Program-made: the position numbers and the translations under genes
Assembly (NCBI RefSeq): GCF_003952945.1
Contig: NZ_QXGK01000017.1
Location: 1 to 61,355 of the forward strand
Source: Bifidobacterium samirii
GTDB taxonomy: Bacteria > Actinomycetota > Actinomycetes > Actinomycetales > Bifidobacteriaceae
Length of the DNA stretch: 61,355 nucleotides
Direction of reading: 5' to 3'
The notes under the pieces: generated by a model
Database searches by the model: none
The model's input: the letters and a program-made list of their open reading frames with translations, nothing else
What the model was told of the DNA's origin: nothing
Shown here: positions 37,493 to 44,952 of the stretch, piece by piece
How the letters are laid out: each line of letters opens with the position of its first letter
Numbering within the stretch: the stretch's first letter is position 1

Positions 37493-38545
37493 CTACTTGA
37501 TTTTGTTGCCGTCCTTGTCCCACATGTTGCCATACTCATCCCAAGAATTGCCTTCCGTGTCATGAGTAATAGAGTTTCCATACAGCGGACGCGCAGACAT
37601 GCCCATCGAATCCTTGTAGTTCTTCCAATCGAACGTGGAACCGGTCGACCCGCCCGACGACTGGGAGTAGCCGGTGGAGCCGCCCGTCTGCTGATAACCG
37701 GTATACCCGGACCCGCTATACCCGTTGTACGACTGCGAGTAGCCGCCGCCCGTCCCGGTGTATCCGCTGCCGGCGGACTGCGCCGCCGCAGCGGCTTCGG
37801 CTGCGGCCTGTTCGTCGGCCTGAGTCTTGGCGGTGATGCTGTCGTTGACCTTCTTCATCGCCTGAGCCAGCTTGTTCGTGGCGTCGGTGAGCTTCTTCGC
37901 GTCGTCAACGTCCGTCTTGCCAGTTTCGTCGATGGTCTTGCTCAGGGCGTCGCGCGTCGCGTTGTCGGCGACCTTGCCGTCCGAGTCCGTCAGGAGCTTC
38001 TTGGCTTCCGTGAGCTTCTTGTCGAACGCGCCCTTGGCGTCGTTCAACGTCTTCTCGGCCTTGGACGCTTCGACCTGTTCGATGGTCTTGCTCAGAGTCT
38101 TGGCCGCCTTCTCATAGGAGGCGATGGCCTTCTCGTTCCTCTCCGTGATGGCCTTGTACGCGTCGGCGGAATCGGCCTCGCACTCCGCGATGGTCGCGTC
38201 GACCTTCGTCTCCGCGCTGGTCTTGAGCGTGGCCGGCAGGGTCGCGTCCGCGACCTGCTTGTCGGTGACGGCGAGCGCGCTGGTGGTCGCGTCGGCCTTG
38301 AGCAGCTTCTCCCACGCCGTCTGCGCCTTCACGGCGTTCTCCCGGCTGGTAGCGCAATCGGCTTGCGCCTGCTGGAACTGCTGATGGTGGTGATAGGCGT
38401 ATCCGCCCGTGCCGGCGGCGACGAGCGCGACGAGCGCGGCGGTGGAGATGATGGTGAGGGTCTTCTTGGAGATGCCTCGCTTATTGGTGGTGGTGCCGGA
38501 TTCGTTCCCGGCTGCGGGGTTCTTCTGCTGATCGGACTGTGTCAT
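37493..38545 (-). CDS. Membrane-anchored coiled-coil protein with Gly/Tyr/Ser-rich C-terminus
   Basis: A 350-residue protein I cannot assign to a family. A short basic N-terminus (SKKTLTIIS) leads into one membrane helix (TAALVALVAAGTGGYAY, residues ~29-45), so the bulk is probably outside. Residues ~55-255 are helical and coiled-coil-like, rich in Ala, Lys, Asp and Thr (AEKTLNDAKGAFDKKLTEAK). Residues ~265-310 are low complexity (repeats of GSGYTG, GGYSQS). The last ~40 residues end with the repeat-like NSWDEYGNMWDKDGNKIK. It lies between the two tad operons on the opposite strand. A role as a surface fibre or pilus accessory protein is inferred from position only. Confidence 0.72.
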   Translation of the reverse strand: MTQSDQQKNPAAGNESGTTTNKRGISKKTLTIISTAALVALVAAGTGGYAYHHHQQFQQAQADCATSRENAVKAQTAWEKLLKADATTSALAVTDKQVADATLPATLKTSAETKVDATIAECEADSADAYKAITERNEKAIASYEKAAKTLSKTIEQVEASKAEKTLNDAKGAFDKKLTEAKKLLTDSDGKVADNATRDALSKTIDETGKTDVDDAKKLTDATNKLAQAMKKVNDSITAKTQADEQAAAEAAAAAQSAGSGYTGTGGGYSQSYNGYSGSGYTGYQQTGGSTGYSQSSGGSTGSTFDWKNYKDSMGMSARPLYGNSITHDTEGNSWDEYGNMWDKDGNKIK

Positions 38546-38655
38546 GGTCGTTCCTTCTTGGTTCCTTCTGCACTCAATGGCGAGGCTACCCCCCTCTTGA
38601 GAACGTTCCGATGGCGTGGGCGGCACGGGCCGTCATCCGCTGGGGTCTTCCGTCG

Positions 38656-39108
38656 TCAGTCGGTCTCGGCCTCCGCGGCGTCCAGCAATGCCAGCTCCTC
38701 GTCGGTCAGCTCGTTCTCATCGAACCAGATCTCCTCCATGTCGATCTCCGGGTCCACGGCGATCATATGCTCAGCGGAGATGACCGGCTCACTCGTCGCC
38801 GCGGGTTTCGGACGGACCTGGATCGGGTCGGCCTCGAACACCTTCACGCCGTCGGCCTTGAGCTGGGCGAGTTCGACCTCCTGCCATGCGCGCTCCCACT
38901 TGGCGAACGCCTGCGCGAATCCGGGGTACGGTTCGATGTGGCGGGTCTCCCACCTGTCCCATTCGGCAAGGGAGAGGTTGCGTTCCGGAATGAAATCGTC
39001 GGTGAGCCATTCCGGGACGGGGACGGTCCAGTCGGCGTTCGCTATCAGCTCGTCGGCTTCGGCGACTGTCATGTATTCAACCTTGGATTCGATCGGTTCC
39101 GGCTTCAT
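38656..39108 (-). CDS. Acidic hypothetical protein inside the tad locus
   Basis: A 150-residue cytoplasmic protein, very acidic (C-terminus EELALLDAAEAETD), without membrane segments. Tryptophan is frequent (DWTVPVPEWL, LSLAEWDRWETRH, KWERAWQEVE). ATG 39108 follows GAGGAAAGGAACAGCGC, a good ribosome site, so the gene is probably real. It is transcribed toward the coiled-coil protein gene with a 110-bp gap. I do not recognise the family. It shares the intergenic region, with DnaA boxes, with the divergent pilin operon. Confidence 0.65.
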   Translation of the reverse strand: MKPEPIESKVEYMTVAEADELIANADWTVPVPEWLTDDFIPERNLSLAEWDRWETRHIEPYPGFAQAFAKWERAWQEVELAQLKADGVKVFEADPIQVRPKPAATSEPVISAEHMIAVDPEIDMEEIWFDENELTDEELALLDAAEAETD

Positions 39109-39274
39109 GCGCTGTTCCTTTCCTCCGGCCGCGTATCCCGCGGCATCCGGTGCGGACGGCCTTCCCGTCCGCTGCTATCTCTCTCGACCGGACAACTCCC
39201 GTCACGGCCGTCCACCGGCATGTCGCAGGATTCGGCAAACTTGCCGACTGCGCGGTTATGGATCCGGACGCGAG

Positions 39275-39381
39275 TTATCCACAAGGCTTGTGAAATGCGG
39301 GATGTGTGCAGCATCGACGATGGATATGTGGAACAACACGCCGTGATGTGGATAACTCCGAGCTTTCGACCACATACCCCG
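39275..39381 (+). promoter_or_regulatory. Pilin-operon promoter region with two perfect DnaA boxes
   Basis: TTATCCACA (39275-39283) and its reverse complement TGTGGATAA (39347-39355) are both perfect DnaA boxes; extended, GAGTTATCCAC/GTGGATAACTC is a perfect inverted repeat. A 7/9 match, TGTGGAACA, lies at 39327. The block ACACGCCGTGATGTGGATAA through AGCTTTCGACCACATACCCC matches the tadZ promoter at 33541-33587. The pilin start is 82 bp downstream. Confidence 0.72.
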
Positions 39382-39462
39382 TTTTTCACCCGGTCCCGCG
39401 CGCAAATCCGTCATAGTGGCATGACCCGGCTTACACCGGCCGGCGCAACGAAAGGACCCATC

Positions 39463-39750
39463 ATGAACGAGACCATCCCGATCAACGTCGACGGACAGGC
39501 CGGACTGTTCATCCACGCCCGTCAAACCGCCGCCGAACTGCGCGAACGCGGTCGCCGTCAGCTCTGCTGCCTCGACGCGCGCCTGCGCACGCTCACCGCC
39601 GAACCCGAGGAAGGCGCCGCCACCGCCGAATACGCGGTGGTGCTCATCGCCGCCACCGGATTCGCCGCACTGCTCATCTCCATCACCAAATCCGACGCCG
39701 TCAAGACGCTGCTGACCAACATCGTCAAGAAGGCGCTGAACGTCGGATGA
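39463..39750 (+). CDS. Flp-type pilin (DUF4244-like)
   Basis: A 95-residue prepilin. The leader (residues ~1-50) is hydrophilic and unusually long. The prepilin-peptidase site is EEG/AATAEYAVVLIAATG: cleavage after Gly, Glu at +5, Tyr at +6, then one membrane helix. The mature protein would have about 43 residues ending TNIVKKALNVG. AAAGGACCCATC precedes ATG 39463. It overlaps the tadE-like gene by 4 bp (ATGA). The prepilin peptidase gene is not in the window. Confidence 0.85.
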   Translation: MNETIPINVDGQAGLFIHARQTAAELRERGRRQLCCLDARLRTLTAEPEEGAATAEYAVVLIAATGFAALLISITKSDAVKTLLTNIVKKALNVG

Positions 39751-40139
39751 TCATCATGAGACAGGCGGACGAAGCGGACGAAGGCGCCGTCACCGCCGAA
39801 TTCGCCGTAGTGCTCCCCGCCGTGGCGGCCGTGGCCATCCTGCTGCTCGGACTGTCCCGCGCCACGATCGTGTCACTGGACTGTCATGACGCAGCCTCCG
39901 CGATCGCACGCGAGATGGCCGTCGGTGCGTCCGGCGGCGGGGGAGACGGCGACGGTACGGCCGCCGCCGGCGCCGACTATCAGACGATCGCACGGGACAT
40001 CGCCGGCGCCAACGCGTCGGCAAACGTGACACAGAACGGCGACCGGGTGACGGTCATCGTGACCTGTCCCGTCGTCCCCGACCCGCTCGGTATACTGCCC
40101 ACCCGCATCACCGCCACCGCAACAGGAGTGATCCCATGA
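39747..40139 (+). CDS. tadE: TadE-like minor pilin
   Basis: A 130-residue pseudopilin. DEG/AVTAEFAVVLPAVAAVAIL is a type IV-like processing site with Glu at +5 of the mature protein, followed by the membrane helix. The outer part has LDCHDAASAIAREMAVGAS, the Gly-rich insert GGGGDGDG, and RVTVIVTCPVV with one Cys. Start codon ATG 39747 overlaps the pilin stop (ATGA), and its own stop overlaps the next gene in the same way, so the three pilin genes are translationally coupled. Confidence 0.85.
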   Translation: MIIMRQADEADEGAVTAEFAVVLPAVAAVAILLLGLSRATIVSLDCHDAASAIAREMAVGASGGGGDGDGTAAAGADYQTIARDIAGANASANVTQNGDRVTVIVTCPVVPDPLGILPTRITATATGVIP

Positions 40140-40915
40140 CCGTTTTCCCGGCCGATTGCGCGTACGGCTCCGTGAACGTCGGAACCACAATGCGACAGTC
40201 ACCGATTATCGTGCCGGTACGCGGACCGTTCTGCGAAACCTGGACGGCCGGTCCGGGACTCCGATCCGGACTCAGGACCACAGTCGCCCCGGTTCCGGGA
40301 CGATACGCTGATGCCGATAGTGGAATCGGCCGCCGAACGCCGACGGCCTCCGTCAGCTCCGATTCGACAAGAGGCCGCGACACCGATTTCTGCCGCCTCC
40401 CCGTGCGCGATTGCGTGTCCGACAGTGTGCTCGACGCCGTATGCAACGGCGTCTGCGACAACGCGCATGACGATACCCGTCATGACATCCATGACGATAC
40501 CCGTCATGACATCCATGACGACGGCCGCGATACGGCAGTAGAGGACCTTCCCGGGTTCTGGCGACGAACCGACCCCGGATCCGGCACCGTACTGGGCGTG
40601 GCACTCATCGCCGTCACTGCACTGCTGATGGCGGCGCTCGCGATGGCCGGCAATGTGGTGCTATGCCGGGCGCAGGCTCGTACCGCCGCCGACCTGGCCG
40701 CAATCGCCGCGGCGACGGCGTGGGCCGATAGATCCGACGACATCGCCGCATGCTCGATCGCCGCCGATGCCGTGACGGCCAACGGCGCTTCGCTGGCATC
40801 CTGCGTCATCGACGGGGAGGATGCGCAGGTCGTCGCCGGCGTGACCACTCAGGTGCCGATTGCACCGCAGGTGACGTACGAGTCGCGGGCCGGACCGGTC
40901 GACTGCGGGCCGTGA
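40136..40915 (+). CDS. Rv3654c-like TadE-family protein with long N-terminal extension
   Basis: A 259-residue protein. The conserved part starts near residue 145 with GSGTVLGVALIAVTALLMAA (membrane helix) and CRAQARTAADLAAIAAATAW, the signature of the actinobacterial Rv3654c-like TadE group. The first ~140 residues are unusual: Thr/Arg/Asp-rich, with cysteines. They contain two exact 24-bp DNA repeats (40469-40492, 40493-40516) that encode DDTRHDIH twice. The upstream part may be an artefact of a distant start, but ATG 40136 overlaps the tadE stop (ATGA), which supports it; a start near 40560 would give a normal ~115-residue protein. It is the last gene of the pilin operon. Confidence 0.75.
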   Translation: MTVFPADCAYGSVNVGTTMRQSPIIVPVRGPFCETWTAGPGLRSGLRTTVAPVPGRYADADSGIGRRTPTASVSSDSTRGRDTDFCRLPVRDCVSDSVLDAVCNGVCDNAHDDTRHDIHDDTRHDIHDDGRDTAVEDLPGFWRRTDPGSGTVLGVALIAVTALLMAALAMAGNVVLCRAQARTAADLAAIAAATAWADRSDDIAACSIAADAVTANGASLASCVIDGEDAQVVAGVTTQVPIAPQVTYESRAGPVDCGP

Positions 40916-40965
40916 CGGTCCCGCGGCAGGTGGCGAGCCACGCCGGGCTTGGGTATGGTGGCGGT

Positions 40966-42030
40966 ATGAGCGAAGAACGTACCGTGGTGGCGATGGTCGG
41001 CAATCCCGTATCCGGCAAGGGCCGGGGCGCCGTGACATACGAGCGTGTGCTCGACCTGATGATCGAGGCCGGTGAACGGCACGGATTCGACGTGATCGAC
41101 CTGACCGGCTCCAGCTTCGACGATTCGCTGCGACGTACTCGCGAGGAGTCCGACCGGTACGGTCATCTTGTCGTCGCGGGCGGCGACGGCATGATCTCGC
41201 TGGGCGCCAACGCGGTCGGCTGCAGCGGCAAACCGCTGGGCATCGTGGCCATCGGATCGGGCAACGACTTCGCGCGCGGACTCGGACTGCCGGTCAATCG
41301 CATCGAGACCGCGGTGGAGGGCATCGTCGGCGCGATCGTGCGCGGCAGCCACATCGACGTCGACATGGGACGGGTGACGTCGCTGCCGGGCGGCGACGGC
41401 GAGCCGATCGACCGGTTCTACGGTGGCATGCTCAACTGCGGCCTGGATGCATCGATCAACGACCGGGCGAACCACTCGCACCTGCCGGGCGGGTCGCTGC
41501 GCTACTTCGCCGCGGTGCTGGTCGAGGTCACGCGTCTCAAGCGGTACGGCTACCACATCAAGGCCACGTTGGTCGACGGCTCCGTCGAGGAATACGACCT
41601 GCTCACGCCGATGATCACCGTCGCCAACTCCCGTCACGCCGGCGGTGGGCTGGAGATCTCGCCGTACTCGCGTTTCGACGACGGCCTGCTCGACCTGGTG
41701 TGGATCGACCACATGCCCAATCCGATCGAGATCGCCGACGCCATCTCCAAGGGATACAACGGTCGCCTGCTGGCGTCCCACGTCTTCGGCTGGAAGCGGG
41801 TGCGCGACGTCGAGATCACCCGTGCGGACGAGGGCGCCGAACCTCCGGTGCTGATGTCGGACGGCGAATACGTCGGATCGGTGCCGGTGCGTGTGGAGGC
41901 CCAGCGTCGGGCCCTGCGTGTGCTGGTTCCGCCGGCCGTGGCCGCCGAGCATCGTGCCGACGACGGCTCCCGCACGCTGGCGGCGCTGGAGCGCGACCAT
42001 CGCGACCCCGTCACCGGCGTCTTCATCTGA
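40966..42030 (+). CDS. Diacylglycerol/lipid kinase family protein
   Basis: A 354-residue DagK/YegS-type lipid kinase. The N-terminus VVAMVGNPVSGKGRG carries the glycine-rich start motif. LVVAGGDGMISLGANAV (GGDG box) and GIVAIGSGNDFARGLGLP are the nucleotide-binding motifs, and FDDGLLDLVWI lies in the C-terminal beta domain. It phosphorylates a membrane lipid such as diacylglycerol for phospholipid recycling; the exact substrate is unproved. ATG 40966 is 50 bp past the tad stop. It is transcribed in the same direction and may share a promoter. Confidence 0.9.
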   Translation: MSEERTVVAMVGNPVSGKGRGAVTYERVLDLMIEAGERHGFDVIDLTGSSFDDSLRRTREESDRYGHLVVAGGDGMISLGANAVGCSGKPLGIVAIGSGNDFARGLGLPVNRIETAVEGIVGAIVRGSHIDVDMGRVTSLPGGDGEPIDRFYGGMLNCGLDASINDRANHSHLPGGSLRYFAAVLVEVTRLKRYGYHIKATLVDGSVEEYDLLTPMITVANSRHAGGGLEISPYSRFDDGLLDLVWIDHMPNPIEIADAISKGYNGRLLASHVFGWKRVRDVEITRADEGAEPPVLMSDGEYVGSVPVRVEAQRRALRVLVPPAVAAEHRADDGSRTLAALERDHRDPVTGVFI

Positions 42031-42161
42031 TCGCCTGACTGCGGGCGTACTACCGACGCCCTGTCGTCCCGGCGGTGTTTGTATTGGCGTAGCTCAGCCT
42101 GAGCAGTGCGGGGAGATTTCGTGTGGTCTTCCGCACGGTCGGGGAGCGGGCATGCTGGGAA

Positions 42162-42256
42162 TGTTTCACATGAAACATTTGCGTGTGACTTTCGGGACGT
42201 TCGCCCCCGTGCGGTGCCGTCTCTGTGTTTCACATGAAACATTCGTGTGAAACACA
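42162..42256. promoter_or_regulatory. Two parS-like 16-mers and an overlapping hairpin
   Basis: TGTTTCACATGAAACA occurs twice, at 42162-42177 and 42226-42241. It differs from the ParB-binding parS consensus TGTTTCACGTGAAACA at one central base. The second copy overlaps a perfect 11-bp inverted repeat, TGTGTTTCACA/TGTGAAACACA (42224-42234 with 42246-42256). The sites lie between two convergent genes, where they cannot be promoter operators. Confidence 0.6.
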
Positions 42257-42258
42257 AA

Positions 42259-42293
42259 GGTGGGGTGGGTTCCCGTGTGGAAACTCACCCCAC
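42259..42293 (-). terminator. Terminator of the DUF5692 gene
   Basis: The stem GGTGGGGTGnGTT/AACnCACCCCACC has one internal mismatch. On the minus strand a tail TTTGTGTTT follows, 57 bp past the stop of the DUF5692 gene. Confidence 0.7.
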
Positions 42294-42349
42294 CCTCCGA
42301 AAGGCCGTTGCGTGTCTTTGCGTGCTCCGGCAGTCGCGATGCCGTTACG

Positions 42350-43324
42350 TCAGACCGCGCGGGCGATCGCCTGCTCGTAGTCGCGGGTGCCCTTGAACAC
42401 CTCGCCGAGCCACGGGTTGATGCCCTGGCGCTTCGCGCGCATCAGGATGTAGCCGAGTGCGAGCACGTTCGCCGCGAGCGCGGCGATCGAGACCGCGAGG
42501 TTCACGTTCGCATTGTTCACCGACTGCGTGGAGAACACCGAGTAGTCCTGGAACATCGGGAACACCTGCGCGAACATGCACCAGATGGCCAGCGTGTTGG
42601 CGCGGTTCTGGATCCAGCCGCCCTTGTTCCACAGTGCGTTCGCGACGGTCGGGGCGAGCAGCAGCGCCAGACCGCAGTACCAGGAGTGCGTGGGCAGGCA
42701 GTTGTAGGTGTAGCAGAAGTTCCACAGGTCGTAGGCGACGATGAACACCCACGTCATGTCCGGCCAGAGCATGTCGTCCTTCTTCTTCGACACGTAGATG
42801 CCGAACCATCCGGTCATGCAGGCGATGTTGATCAGACCGGCCAGGCCGTTGAACGCGTTGTGCCAGCCGCCCATGAGCGTCACGCCCTCGGTGGACACCC
42901 ACGTGGTGTCCCACGCGCGGAACGCGGACTCGAAGTCGGACACCACGGCGATGAGGATGTTGATCGCGACGATGACGAACGGGAAGCACTTGAACCATTC
43001 GGATTTGCCGATACGGCCCCACTGGTACTTGAGTGCCATGAAGCCGATGCATCCCGCAGTGGCCGCGTACAGCTTGGCGTAGTGGAACCAGCTGGTCATG
43101 TGCACGTAGGTCGGGTTGGCGAGCGCCCAGTCGGCGCCCATCGCCGCGCCCGCGTAGATCGCGACGAAGTAGACGGTCAGAATCGCCGGGACGACGAGGA
43201 ACGCGACGATGCCGCCGATCTTGGTGCGTCGGGCGAGTTCGTTCGCGCCGATCAGACAGACGAATACGAGAATCCAGCCGAGCCACTGGAACACGGCATG
43301 GTCGCCGTACACCTGGAACAGCAT
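42350..43324 (-). CDS. DUF5692-family integral membrane protein
   Basis: A 324-residue membrane protein with about eight or nine hydrophobic segments (for example WLGWILVFVCLIGANELAR, IVAFLVVPAILTVYFVAIY, FPFVIVAINILIAVV, ALLLAPTVANALW). It is rich in Trp, Asn and Tyr in loops (WNFCYTYNCLPTHSWYCG, WIQNRANTLAIWCMFAQVFP). I match it to DUF5692, whose function is unknown; a transporter or enzyme of a hydrophobic substrate is possible. ATG 43324 follows GCAGGAAGGACC. The promoter carries two identical palindromic operators, so expression is tightly controlled, although no regulator gene is adjacent. Confidence 0.75.
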   Translation of the reverse strand: MLFQVYGDHAVFQWLGWILVFVCLIGANELARRTKIGGIVAFLVVPAILTVYFVAIYAGAAMGADWALANPTYVHMTSWFHYAKLYAATAGCIGFMALKYQWGRIGKSEWFKCFPFVIVAINILIAVVSDFESAFRAWDTTWVSTEGVTLMGGWHNAFNGLAGLINIACMTGWFGIYVSKKKDDMLWPDMTWVFIVAYDLWNFCYTYNCLPTHSWYCGLALLLAPTVANALWNKGGWIQNRANTLAIWCMFAQVFPMFQDYSVFSTQSVNNANVNLAVSIAALAANVLALGYILMRAKRQGINPWLGEVFKGTRDYEQAIARAV

Positions 43325-43441
43325 GATGGTCCTTCCTGCTCTCTTCCGCCGTCGCATCGACGGGCGCGAATCATGGACAAGAGGACCGGGCATGGCTTTC
43401 GGATGGTCTTCCGTCTCCGTCGCGTCCGCCGTTGGACGACG

Positions 43442-43502
43442 TTGACAAAATGTCAATTTTTAATGCCCGTCCATGATATCCCCAAAGTTGACACTCTGTC
43501 AA
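43442..43502 (-). promoter_or_regulatory. Double palindromic operator on the DUF5692 promoter
   Basis: Two perfect palindromes, TTGACAnnnTGTCAA, lie at 43442-43456 and 43488-43502, centres 46 bp apart. On the minus strand the upstream copy supplies TTGACA as -35, with TATCAT as -10 about 18 bp later; the second copy lies downstream of the start point. A dimeric repressor bound to both would block or loop the promoter. Confidence 0.75.
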
Positions 43503-43540
43503 ACTTCGGATGATGGGGAGTCCGTGCTGCTTGGTTGTTG

Positions 43541-43744
43541 TTATCGGCCGCTCTCGTGGGTCCGTAGATAGTCACGGAGCATCGGCACCGCGAAATCCAC
43601 CTGCCCGCGTCGAAGCGCGACGATGACGCGCGCGTCGAGCAGCTTCGCCCGGTACACGTTGGCGTAGTCGATGGTCTCGCCCATGCGTTTGGCCACGTCG
43701 GAGGTGGCGGACGGCCCGTCGTCGACGGGACTGATTCTTTCCAT
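43541..43744 (-). pseudogene. C-terminal fragment of an AAA ATPase gene
   Basis: A 67-codon frame (MERISPVDDGPSATSDVAKR, then YANVYRAKLLDARVIV and VDFAVPMLRDYLRTHE). It resembles the C-terminal winged-helix part of the archaeal-type AAA ATPases (ATP-binding proteins of ~400 residues) frequent in gut actinobacteria. The ATPase domain is absent, so it is a remnant. The surrounding AT-rich sequence (43745-43860, repeats of TATAGAAAAAAT) is unlike the rest of the window. Confidence 0.65.
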
Positions 43745-43916
43745 CCCGTTATAGAAGAAATAGAAAACTTATAGAAAAAATCAGTGATGCCGAAAACCGT
43801 TGGAATCATTGGGCTTTGAGGAATTTATAGAAAAAATAGAATAAATAGAAAAGCGACGTTCGTCAGAGGCGTGGGCATGGAGACTCCTTGGATCGTGAGG
43901 CTGCGATGGTCCGCCG
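43745..43916. other. AT-rich intergenic stretch
   Basis: TATAGAA/AATAGAAA-type A-rich words are repeated several times between 43750 and 43860. This is the lowest-GC stretch I noticed and no gene is visible. It may be the promoter region of the lost ATPase gene or transferred DNA. Confidence 0.5.
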
Positions 43917-44017
43917 CGCCCGGATTGGTCATGCATAACGGCGGATGCGATTTCAGGACCGGCGGAATTCCCATGGTTTCCATGGGCAACCGTCGTTCTG
44001 TACGACCAGTCCGGGCG
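43917..44017. repeat. 101-bp structured repeat, copy 1
   Basis: Begins CGCCCGGATTGGTCATGCAT and ends GTACGACCAGTCCGGGCG; the ends are imperfect inverted repeats of about 28 bp. The centre contains the small hairpin CCCATGGTTTCCATGGG. The copy at 49781-49881 has the same length and roughly 85% identity by eye. It resembles a MITE or a structured RNA element. Confidence 0.75.
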
Positions 44018-44171
44018 TGTCGTCTCGTCGGCGGCAAGCCGCCCATTCTGGCCTTGCTATCGGCCCGACAGAGCCCCGTTGGCATGCCGTTCGGTCCCCA
44101 CCCCGGACCCCGGCGATGGGTTATCGTGGTGTGGTCGGGCGATGATGCGTCGGGAGAAGGAGCGTGGCCGT

Positions 44172-44945
44172 ATGTTCAGCGTGGCGGTGGTCGAGGACGA
44201 TGAGGATGCCGCGGCAAGGCTTCGAGCGTGTCTGGCCGAGTACGAGGCCGGTCACCCGGATGTCCGGTTCGACGTGACGGAGTTCCGCGAGCCGACGAGT
44301 TTTCTGGATCCGTACAAGGCGAGCTGGGACATGGTGTTCATGGACATCGGGATGCCGAACATGGACGGCATGGAGGCCGCCCATCGTCTGCGCGAACTGG
44401 ACGCGGAAGTCGTCCTGATCTTCGTGACCAACATGGCCCAGTTCGCCGCGAAGGGCTACGAGGTGGACGCGCTGGACTACATCATCAAGCCGTTCGCCTA
44501 CCCGGACTTCGAACGCAAGCTCACCCGCGCGGTACGACTGCGCGAACGGGAATCCGATTCCATAGTCATCGCGCAGCGGGGAGCCAGTCAGCGCATCCGT
44601 CTACGCGACATCAGCCATGTCGAAGTGCGCGGCCGCAATCTCGACTATCACACGGAACGCGGCGTCATCACCACTTCCGGCAGTCTCAAGGAGCTTGAGG
44701 CCGCTCTCAAGCCTTACGGGTTTGTCCGCTGCGGCAATCCGTATCTGGTCAATCAGAGGTATATCACGGCGGTCAGGGGGCAAACCGTATTACTGGAACG
44801 CGGCGTCGAGCTGCCGATCGGCCGCGCCTACCGCAAGCAGTTCCTGACCGATCTCGCCGCCGAACTCGGCCGCGGCCATGTCGCGTCCGGCGGGGCATCC
44901 GTCGTCTCGACCGGCACTCCGGTCGGCGGCGCGGAACGGAGGTGA
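44172..44945 (+). CDS. LytTR-type response regulator
   Basis: A 257-residue AgrA/LytR-like regulator. The receiver domain is at residues ~1-125: VVEDDEDAAAR acidic pocket, MVFMDIGMPNMDGMEAA with the phospho-acceptor Asp near 58, VTNMAQFAAKGYEVDALDYI, and IKPF lysine. The LytTR DNA-binding domain begins at RIRLRDISHVEVRGRNLDYH and continues with GFVRCGNPYLVNQRYI. The C-terminal ~30 residues are Gly/Val/Ser-rich. ATG 44172 is chosen by homology, since the frame is open upstream. It is encoded with its kinase (7-bp gap). Possible targets are the GH3 gene downstream or the pair itself. Confidence 0.92.
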   Translation: MFSVAVVEDDEDAAARLRACLAEYEAGHPDVRFDVTEFREPTSFLDPYKASWDMVFMDIGMPNMDGMEAAHRLRELDAEVVLIFVTNMAQFAAKGYEVDALDYIIKPFAYPDFERKLTRAVRLRERESDSIVIAQRGASQRIRLRDISHVEVRGRNLDYHTERGVITTSGSLKELEAALKPYGFVRCGNPYLVNQRYITAVRGQTVLLERGVELPIGRAYRKQFLTDLAAELGRGHVASGGASVVSTGTPVGGAERR

Positions 44946-44952
44946 AGCAGTC

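Noticed and set aside
42224-42256. Pure terminator reading of the second TGTTTCACATGAAACA site
   Set aside because: An 11-bp inverted repeat does overlap it, but the first 16-mer at 42162 has no such partner, so a terminator alone does not explain the duplicated 16-mer.
43874-44085. Small protein encoded by the minus strand of the 101-bp repeat
   Set aside because: Similar peptides can be read from both copies, but the differences between copies are not concentrated at third codon positions and the sequence is a long inverted repeat.
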